DNA of 64,000 bases from Rhodobacter sp. SY28-1 (GTDB lineage Bacteria > Pseudomonadota > Alphaproteobacteria > Rhodobacterales > Rhodobacteraceae), in contig NZ_STGH01000003.1 of the NCBI RefSeq assembly GCF_005222785.1, positions 434,001-498,000 on the forward strand. Reading direction: 5' to 3'. Of this stretch, positions 58,095-64,000 are shown in pieces. Within the stretch, counting starts at the first letter, position 1, and each line of letters begins with the position of its first letter. The position numbers and the translations under genes are program-made. Under the pieces are notes generated by a model. That model made no database searches, was not told where the DNA came from, and was given only the letters and a program-made list of their open reading frames with translations.

Positions 58095-60878
58095 ATGACC
58101 CTTGCCGCCCGCATCACCCGCCTGCCGATCGCCTTCGACCCCGCCGCCGCTGCCGGACTGCGCGCCGACCTTGAGGGCTTCGCGCCCGAAGTGATGGAGC
58201 TTCTGTCGGCCACCGCAGGCTGCAGCCCCTACTTGCGCGGCCTGATGCTGCGCGAGGGGGACTGGTTGCGCGCAGCGGTCGAGGCACCGGATGCGGCGCT
58301 GGAGACGGCCCTGTCCGCGCCTGACGGCCTGTCCGCCGAAGACCTGCCGCTTGCGTTGCGCGAGGCCAAGCGCCGGGTGGCCCTGCTGGCGGCGCTTTGC
58401 GATCTGGGCGGGGTCTGGTCGCTGGACGAGGTGACCGGGGCGCTGACCCGGCTGGCGGACAAGGCGGTGCATCTGTCGCTGACCACGCTGGTCGCCGAGG
58501 AAATCCGGCGGGGCAAGCTGCCCGGAGCCACGCCCGACGACGCGGCCACCGCGGGCGGGATGGTGGCGCTGGCGATGGGGAAAATGGGGGCAGGGGAGCT
58601 CAACTATTCCTCGGACATCGACCTGATCTGCCTGTTTGACGAGACCCGCTATCCGGGCGAGGAGCAGGAGGCGCGGGCATCGTTCATCAAGGTCACCCGG
58701 CGGATGACGGCGATCCTGTCGGATGCGACGGATGGCTATGTCTTCCGGTCCGACCTGCGGCTGCGCCCCGATGCCAGCGTGACGCCGGTCTGCCTGTCGA
58801 TGGCCGCGGCCGAGGCCTATTACGAAGCGGAGGGGCGGACCTGGGAGCGGGCGGCCTATATCAAGGCGCGGCCTTGTGGCGGCGATCTGGTGGCGGGGGA
58901 GAGGTTCCTGAAGACGCTCACCCCCTTCGTCTGGCGCAAGCATCTGGATTTCGTGGCGATCCAGGACGCCCACGACATGCGGCTGCGCATCCGAGACCAC
59001 CGGGGCCTGCATGGGCCGATCACGGTCGAGGGGCACAACATGAAGCTGGGCGCGGGGGGCATCCGCGAGATCGAGTTCTTCACCCAGACCCGCCAGCTGA
59101 TCGCCGGAGGGCGCGATCCGTCGCTGCGCGACCGGACGACCGTGGGGGGGCTTGCCGCGCTGGCGGCCAAGGGCTGGGTGCCGCCGGAAGTGGCCGGGGA
59201 ACTGACCGACCTCTACCGGGCGCACCGCGAGGTCGAGCACCGGTTGCAGATGGTGAACGATGCGCAGACCCATTCCATGCCGACGTCGCCCGAGGGCGTG
59301 GCGCGGATCGCGGCCTTCTGCGGTCAAGGCGAAGCCGATTTCCGCCGGGACCTTCTGGACCGCCTGCAGCGGACCGATCGGCTGACCGAAGGGTTCTTCT
59401 CGCCCGGCGAGACGGAAGCCGGTCCGGACCTGTCCGATGCGGCGCGTGAGATCACCCGGCGTTGGGAGAGCTATCCGGCGCTGCGATCCGACCGGGCACA
59501 GGCGATCTTCCGCAGGCTGCGGCCGCGCATGTTGCGCGAACTGGCCCGGGCGGCGAACCCCGACGAGGCGCTGGTGGCGCTGGACGGGTTTCTTGCCGGG
59601 CTTCCTGCCGGGGTGAAGATCTTCGCGCTGTTCGAGGCGAACCCGACGCTGATCGAGCTGATCGTCGACATTGCCGGATCGGCCCCGGGTTTGGCGCGCT
59701 ATTTGTCCCGCAACGCCAGCGTCCTGGACGGGGTGATCGGCGGCAGCTTCTGGGGCGACTGGCCGGGGATGGCGGGTCTGCGCGCCGACCTGTCGGCCCG
59801 TCTGGGATTGGCATCGGACTACGAGGCGCGGCTGGATATGGCGCGGCGCTGGATGAAGGAATGGCATTTCCGCGTGGGGGTGCACCATCTGCGCGGGCTG
59901 ATCGACGGGTTCGAGGCGGGCAAGCAGTACGCCGATCTGGCTGAGGCGGTGGTGGGTGTCATCTGGACTGAGGTCACCACGGATTTCGCGCGCAAGCATG
60001 GGGCAATGCCCGGGCGGGGGGCTGTGGTCCTGGGCATGGGCTCGATGGGGGCCGCGCGGCTGAATGCGGGCTCGGACCTGGACCTGATCGTGATCTACGA
60101 CGCGGAGGGAGTGGAGACCTCGGACGGGGCGCGGCCGCTGGCAACGCGGCCCTACTATTCGCGGCTGACGCAGGCGCTGGTCACGGCGCTGACGGCGCAG
60201 ATGCCGGAGGGGCGGCTTTATGAGGTCGACATGCGACTGCGGCCTTCGGGGCGGGCGGGCCCGGTGGCGACCAGCCTGCAAAGCTTCACCACCTATCAGG
60301 AAACCGAGGCCTGGACCTGGGAGCATCTGGCATTGACCCGGGCGCGGGTGCTGGCGGGCGAACCGACGCTGGCCGCGGATGTGGAGACCTTCCGGCGCAG
60401 TCTGCTGGCGGCAAAGGGCAAGGGTGCAGGCGTCCGCAGCGATGTCGCCGAGATGCGGGCCCGGTTGCAGGCCGCAAAGCCCGCGCAGGGCGCGTGGGAG
60501 GCGAAGAACGGGCCGGGGCGGATGATGGACGTCGAGCTGGTCGCCCAGACCTGCGCGCTTCTGACCGGCAATCCGGCGCGCAGTGTCGAGCGGCAACTGG
60601 CGGCAGCGGGCGACGTCATGCCGGATTCGGACGTGCAGGCGCTGAGCGCAGCCTACAGGCTGTTCTGGCGGCTGCATGCGGCGGCGCGGTTGTTGAGCGA
60701 ACGAGCGCTGGACTTCGACAGCATCGGAGAGGGCGGCCGCAGTTTCATCCTGCGCGAGGTGGGCGCGGAGGATGCGGGTGCGCTGGCGGGGATGCTGGCG
60801 CAGGCGGTGGAGGCGGCTCAGGCGGCGGTGGACCGGCTGGTCGGACAGGACGGAGGGACAGGGGATGGAGCTGGCTGA
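58095..60878 (+). CDS. glnE: Bifunctional glutamine synthetase adenylyltransferase/deadenylase
   Basis: Controls glutamine synthetase by adding or removing AMP. 927 residues with two nucleotidyltransferase domains: SSDIDLICLFDE in the N-terminal deadenylase domain and GSDLDLIVIYD in the C-terminal adenylylation domain, each followed by the regulatory helical domain. Length and order are standard. It overlaps the next small gene by 14 bases. Confidence 0.96.
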   Translation: MTLAARITRLPIAFDPAAAAGLRADLEGFAPEVMELLSATAGCSPYLRGLMLREGDWLRAAVEAPDAALETALSAPDGLSAEDLPLALREAKRRVALLAALCDLGGVWSLDEVTGALTRLADKAVHLSLTTLVAEEIRRGKLPGATPDDAATAGGMVALAMGKMGAGELNYSSDIDLICLFDETRYPGEEQEARASFIKVTRRMTAILSDATDGYVFRSDLRLRPDASVTPVCLSMAAAEAYYEAEGRTWERAAYIKARPCGGDLVAGERFLKTLTPFVWRKHLDFVAIQDAHDMRLRIRDHRGLHGPITVEGHNMKLGAGGIREIEFFTQTRQLIAGGRDPSLRDRTTVGGLAALAAKGWVPPEVAGELTDLYRAHREVEHRLQMVNDAQTHSMPTSPEGVARIAAFCGQGEADFRRDLLDRLQRTDRLTEGFFSPGETEAGPDLSDAAREITRRWESYPALRSDRAQAIFRRLRPRMLRELARAANPDEALVALDGFLAGLPAGVKIFALFEANPTLIELIVDIAGSAPGLARYLSRNASVLDGVIGGSFWGDWPGMAGLRADLSARLGLASDYEARLDMARRWMKEWHFRVGVHHLRGLIDGFEAGKQYADLAEAVVGVIWTEVTTDFARKHGAMPGRGAVVLGMGSMGAARLNAGSDLDLIVIYDAEGVETSDGARPLATRPYYSRLTQALVTALTAQMPEGRLYEVDMRLRPSGRAGPVATSLQSFTTYQETEAWTWEHLALTRARVLAGEPTLAADVETFRRSLLAAKGKGAGVRSDVAEMRARLQAAKPAQGAWEAKNGPGRMMDVELVAQTCALLTGNPARSVERQLAAAGDVMPDSDVQALSAAYRLFWRLHAAARLLSERALDFDSIGEGGRSFILREVGAEDAGALAGMLAQAVEAAQAAVDRLVGQDGGTGDGAG

Positions 60879-61140
60879 GGCGGACCCGAAGGGGCTGGTG
60901 CGGGAAAGCTACCGGATCGACGGCATCACGGCGGGCGAATGCCGGTCGATCTTCATGGACTGGGCGCTATCCATCCCGGTCGGGCGGTCGGTGCCCGATG
61001 CCGCGCGGGTCCTGATCGACACCTATGCGCGAACCGCGCCCGACCATCCGATGTCAACGGTGTTGCACGAGGCTTTGGCCGAACCGGCAGCCCCGCGGCG
61101 GAGGGGCGGCCGGATCGGGCGGCAGGGCCTTATCGGCTGA
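60865..61140 (+). CDS. Hypothetical protein, 91 aa, coupled to glnE
   Basis: Starts inside the glnE end with an overlap of 14 bases and a GGGACAGGGG ribosome-site-like stretch upstream. It contains FMDWALSIPVGRSVPDAARVLIDTYARTAPDHPMSTVLHEALA, a helical region, and an Arg-rich C-terminus. No family recognised. The 3' end overlaps the convergent eda by 11 bases. Confidence 0.65.
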   Translation: MELAEADPKGLVRESYRIDGITAGECRSIFMDWALSIPVGRSVPDAARVLIDTYARTAPDHPMSTVLHEALAEPAAPRRRGGRIGRQGLIG

Positions 61141-61771
61141 GGGCTGCGGCCTCGCGGGCGAGCCGGGTCACTTCGGCCCAGTCGCCTTTCGCCATCGCCT
61201 CTTTCGGGGCGACCCAGCTGCCGCCGACGCAGAGGATGTTCTTCAGGCTCAGGTAATCCGGCGCGATCTTCAGGCTGATGCCGCCCGTGGGGCAGAACTT
61301 CACCTGCGGGATCGGTGATCCGATCGACTTCAGATAGGCCGCGCCTCCGGCCTGTTCGGCGGGGAAGAATTTCTGGACGGTAAAGCCCTTCTCCAGAAGC
61401 AGCATGATCTCGGTCGCGGTCGCTGCACCGGGCAGAAGCGGCAGGCCCTCATCCTCGCACGCCGCGATGATCCGGTTGGTCGCGCCCGGCGAGACGCCGA
61501 AGGTGGCACCCGCGGCCTTGGCGGCTTTCACGTCGGCGGGGGTCATCAGCGTCCCGGCGCCCACGACGCCGCCCGGCACTTCGGCCATGGCGCGGATCGC
61601 GTCCAGCGCAACCGGCGTGCGCAGGGTTACTTCCAGCGCGGGCAGTCCCCCGGCCACCAGCGCCTCGGCCAGGGGGCGGGCATGGGCGATATCGTCGATC
61701 ACCAGGACCGGCACCACGGGGGCAAGGCGGCAGATCTCGGCGGCTTTCTGGGATTGCTGGGCAGGGGTCAT
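61130..61771 (-). CDS. eda: KDPG/KHG aldolase
   Basis: Cleaves 2-keto-3-deoxy-6-phosphogluconate to pyruvate and glyceraldehyde 3-phosphate in the Entner-Doudoroff route. 213 residues; Schiff-base Lys134 in VQKFFPAEQ and the base Glu47 in ALEVTLRTP are visible. It is downstream of edd and separated from it by a REP-like palindrome. Confidence 0.96.
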   Translation of the reverse strand: MTPAQQSQKAAEICRLAPVVPVLVIDDIAHARPLAEALVAGGLPALEVTLRTPVALDAIRAMAEVPGGVVGAGTLMTPADVKAAKAAGATFGVSPGATNRIIAACEDEGLPLLPGAATATEIMLLLEKGFTVQKFFPAEQAGGAAYLKSIGSPIPQVKFCPTGGISLKIAPDYLSLKNILCVGGSWVAPKEAMAKGDWAEVTRLAREAAALSR

Positions 61772-61785
61772 GTCGATTTCCTTCA

Positions 61786-61815
61786 GGCGGTGGTGGGCAT
61801 GCTGCCCACCCTACG
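61786..61815 (+). repeat. REP-like palindrome, copy 3
   Basis: GGCGGTGGTGGGCATGCTGCCCACCCTACG, sharing the core GGTGGGCA-N3-TGCCCACC (61792-61810) with copies at 4251-4277 and 42727-42755. It lies in the edd-eda intergenic gap and could act as a stabiliser of the edd message. Confidence 0.75.
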
Positions 61816-61819
61816 AATG

Positions 61820-63625
61820 TCACAGAACGAGTGCGGCGCCGGTATCGGCGGACCCGACATGGCGACGGAAGGCGGCGAAAAGTTCGCGGCCGATGCCGTG
61901 TTCGTTGTCCGACAGGTCGGCCGTGACGGCGAGGCGCTGGTCGAAATCCGGGGCCAGCACCGAAAGCGTGCCTTCGACCGCATCCAGCCGGACGATGTCG
62001 CCATCGCGGAGACGGGCCAGCGGGCCACCCGCCGCTGCTTCGGGCGCGACGTGGATTGCGGCCGGGACCTTGCCGGAAGCGCCCGACATCCGCCCGTCGG
62101 TTACCAGCGCGACCTTCAGCCCGCGATCCTGCAGGACCGACAGGGTGGGAGTCAGCGAGTGCAGTTCCGGCATCCCGTTGGCCTGCGGCCCCTGGAAGCG
62201 GACGACGACAACGGTATCCGAGGTGAACTCGCCAGCCTTGAAGGCGGCCTTCACGTCGTTCTGGTTGTGGAAGATGCGGGCCGGGGCTTCGATGATGTGG
62301 CGCTCGGGTGCCACGGCCGAGATCTTGATCACCCCGCGTCCCAGATTTCCGGTCAGCTGTTTCAGCCCGCCCTGTGGCGCAAAGGGGTCAGAGGCCGGGC
62401 GGACGATCCTGTCGTTGAGGCTGGACTGCGGACCGTCACGCCAGGCCAGGCGGCCGGCGTCGAGGATCGGTTCCTGCCGGTAGGAGGCCAGGCCATCGCC
62501 TGCGATGGTCTTGGCGTCAGGATGCAGAAGCCCTGCGTCAAGGAGTTGCCCGATCAGGAATTGCAGCCCGCCCGCTGCGTGGAAGTGGTTCACGTCGGCC
62601 AGCCCGTTCGGATAGACCTTTGCGAGCAGCGGCACGGCTTCGGACAGGTCGGCGAAGTCCTGCAGGTCGAGGAGCACGCCCGAGGCACGCGCCATGGCGG
62701 GCAGGTGCAGCACCAGGTTGGTCGAACCTCCGGTTGCCATCAGGCCCACGATGCCGTTCACATAGGCACGTTCGTCCAGGATCTCGCCCGCCGGGCGGAA
62801 GTCGTTTCCAAGCGCGGTGATCGCGGCGGCGCGTTCGACGGCGGCGGTGGTCAGCGCGTCGCGCAGGGGGGTGCCGGGGTTGACGAAGCTTGCGCCGGGC
62901 AGGTGGAGGCCCATGAACTCCATCAGCATCTGGTTGGTGTTCGCGGTGCCGTAGAAGGTGCAGGTGCCGGGGCCATGATAGCTGGCCATTTCGGCGGCCA
63001 TCAGTTCTTCGCGCGTGGCGCGACCTTCGGCAAAGGCGTTGCGGACCTTGGATTTCTGGTCGTTCGGAATGCCGCTGGTCATCGGACCGGCCGGAACGAA
63101 GACCGCAGGCACATGGCCGAAGGTGGCCGCGGCCATGATCAGGCCGGGCACGATCTTGTCGCAGACGCCCAGATACAGTGCCGCATCAAAGCAGTTGTGC
63201 GACATCGCGACACCGGCGGCGAGCGCGATCACGTCACGGGAGAAAAGCGACAGCTCCATTCCCGGCTGGCCCTGGGTGACCCCGTCGCACATGGCCGGAA
63301 CGCCGCCCGCGACCTGGACGGTCACCCCGGCCTTGGCGGCGGCAGTGCGGATCAGGTCGGGATACCGCTCGAACGGCTGATGGGCGGAAAGCATGTCGTT
63401 GTAGGCGGTGATGATCCCCAGGTTCGGGACCTTCGCCGCCACCAGAGCGTCCTTGTCCGTCCCCATCGCGGCGTAGGCGTGCGCCTGGTTGCCGCAGCTG
63501 AGATGGGCGCGGACCGGTCCAGCCGAGACCGCCCTTGCCATCCGGTCAAGATAGGCTCCGCGCGCGTCGGTCGAACGGGCGCGGATGCGGTCGGTGACAC
63601 GGGCGACGACGGGGTGGAGCGGCAT
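61820..63625 (-). CDS. edd: Phosphogluconate dehydratase
   Basis: Dehydrates 6-phosphogluconate, first committed Entner-Doudoroff step. 601 residues; Fe-S cysteines occur in SCGNQAHAY and [19 protein letters not shown], and the C-terminal [17 protein letters not shown] is characteristic of the dehydratase family. The ATG at 63625 is at the family start. Upstream is a palindromic operator overlapping the promoter, implying repression. Confidence 0.97.
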   Translation of the reverse strand: MPLHPVVARVTDRIRARSTDARGAYLDRMARAVSAGPVRAHLSCGNQAHAYAAMGTDKDALVAAKVPNLGIITAYNDMLSAHQPFERYPDLIRTAAAKAGVTVQVAGGVPAMCDGVTQGQPGMELSLFSRDVIALAAGVAMSHNCFDAALYLGVCDKIVPGLIMAAATFGHVPAVFVPAGPMTSGIPNDQKSKVRNAFAEGRATREELMAAEMASYHGPGTCTFYGTANTNQMLMEFMGLHLPGASFVNPGTPLRDALTTAAVERAAAITALGNDFRPAGEILDERAYVNGIVGLMATGGSTNLVLHLPAMARASGVLLDLQDFADLSEAVPLLAKVYPNGLADVNHFHAAGGLQFLIGQLLDAGLLHPDAKTIAGDGLASYRQEPILDAGRLAWRDGPQSSLNDRIVRPASDPFAPQGGLKQLTGNLGRGVIKISAVAPERHIIEAPARIFHNQNDVKAAFKAGEFTSDTVVVVRFQGPQANGMPELHSLTPTLSVLQDRGLKVALVTDGRMSGASGKVPAAIHVAPEAAAGGPLARLRDGDIVRLDAVEGTLSVLAPDFDQRLAVTADLSDNEHGIGRELFAAFRRHVGSADTGAALVL

Positions 63626-63653
63626 GGCTTCCTCTTGGCTTTGCGATGGAGTG

Positions 63654-63682
63654 GCTATAGCACCACCTGTTAGCGCTAACAA
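63654..63682 (-). promoter_or_regulatory. edd-eda promoter overlapped by a 14-base palindrome
   Basis: On the minus strand TTGTTA (63682-63677) and TATAGC (63659-63654) are spaced by 17 bases. The perfect palindrome TGTTAGCGCTAACA (63668-63681) covers the -35 and part of the spacer. Palindromes with a central CG are typical LacI-family operators; the repressor gene is not in the window. Confidence 0.65.
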
Positions 63683-63861
63683 TGGGGAATTGGCCTAGAA
63701 TCGACACCAATTCCACAACTCAAGCGGCAATTGGCGCTTGGGCGCACGTCCCAGCATGAGAATGACAGAATGTCGTCCGAATCTTTGCCGCAGCAAGCCC
63801 TAAAGCCAACAAACAAAGGTGGCACGAACGCATACCACCCCTGCTTGCTGGAGAAATCAGG

Positions 63862-64000
63862 ATGAAACAAACGACGATCCTCGTCCCCGCCTCGATTGCG
63901 ACCGTGCTGTTTTCCGCAATGGTCTTCGCCTCGACCCCGACTGCCAACCCGGAGGCTGTCCCTGCCAAAGCCCCGAACCGTGCCGAGCTTTTCGCCATTG
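63862..64000 (+). CDS. Exported protein of unknown type, N-terminal part (cut by window edge)
   Basis: ATG at 63862 preceded by TCAGG. It encodes a signal peptide (MKQTTILVPASIATVLFSAM, cleavage near residue 24) and then a Pro/Ala-rich segment to the window edge. No motif identifies the family. Upstream, 63683-63861 holds no gene that I can support. Confidence 0.55.
   Translation, partial: MKQTTILVPASIATVLFSAMVFASTPTANPEAVPAKAPNRAELFAI

Noticed and set aside
58047-60677. 876-codon open frame on the minus strand opposite glnE
   Set aside because: Shadow of glnE, with Arg/His/Pro-rich translation and no motif.

Overview
This 64 kb window is a GC-rich chromosomal segment of an alphaproteobacterium, most likely a member of the Rhodobacteraceae/Paracoccaceae. 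Family-level evidence includes adjacent sciP and ctrA genes with CcrM-type GANTC and CtrA-type TTAACCAT sites between them, a GTTC-N7-GTTC LexA box, the order pyrH-frr-uppS-cdsA-dxr-rseP-bamA-ompH-fabZ-lpxA-lpxI-lpxB, a TakP-like TRAP binding protein, trmFO, and an edd-eda pair. I see no prophage, insertion sequence, CRISPR array, rRNA or tRNA gene. The segment is mostly housekeeping DNA with small accessory cassettes.

Layout. 0-3.4 kb: start of tpiA (cut by the window edge), two Fe-S assembly genes (sufA-like and sufT) separated by a two-gene satD-DUF3307 cassette, then ssb. 3.6-11.7 kb: a lytic transglycosylase, a complete peptide-type ABC importer (binding protein, two permeases, a fused double ATPase) and its probable AraC-family regulator. 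11.8-24.8 kb: miaA, then the long envelope and isoprenoid cluster from pyrH to lpxB. 24.8-33.1 kb: a DUF2059 protein, mnmA, sciP, ctrA, ligA, recG, a LexA-box-preceded 40-residue membrane protein, an IscU-like protein and hisI. 33.2-39.3 kb: gluQ, trmFO, doxX, a small unknown protein, gyrA, usg. 39.6-44.0 kb: arginase, ccmF, ccmH and an enoyl-CoA hydratase. 44.1-48.0 kb: an ilvB-acyltransferase-ilvN operon preceded by a branched-chain leader peptide and attenuator. 48.2-53.4 kb: a Na/Ca-type antiporter, a VOC protein and a TRAP transporter with convergent halves. 53.5-57.4 kb: an HxlR regulator diverging from a GST-NTF2-tautomerase-DMT cassette, then a VOC protein, bpt and a DUF2852 protein. 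57.5-64 kb: a YbaK protein, glnE, a small unknown protein, the eda and edd genes, and the start of an exported protein at the edge.

The most interesting signals are these. (1) The satD-DUF3307 cassette, whose SatD protein has the two-aspartate layout of class III nucleotidyl cyclases plus a C-terminal helix-turn-helix and is translationally coupled to a membrane protein; it has its own repeat-rich upstream region and sits between two Fe-S genes. (2) A 40-residue single-pass membrane protein behind a LexA box, a candidate SOS-induced division inhibitor or toxin. (3) A complete attenuation leader before ilvB (peptide MARLLVIVGRTRMGR, antiterminator dyad, terminator, sigma-70-type promoter). (4) A dispersed palindromic repeat in three copies, one of which forms part of the ccmH signal peptide. 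(5) Several uncatalogued operator-like repeat sets. Functional statements rest on motifs and family knowledge read by eye; no database search was run.
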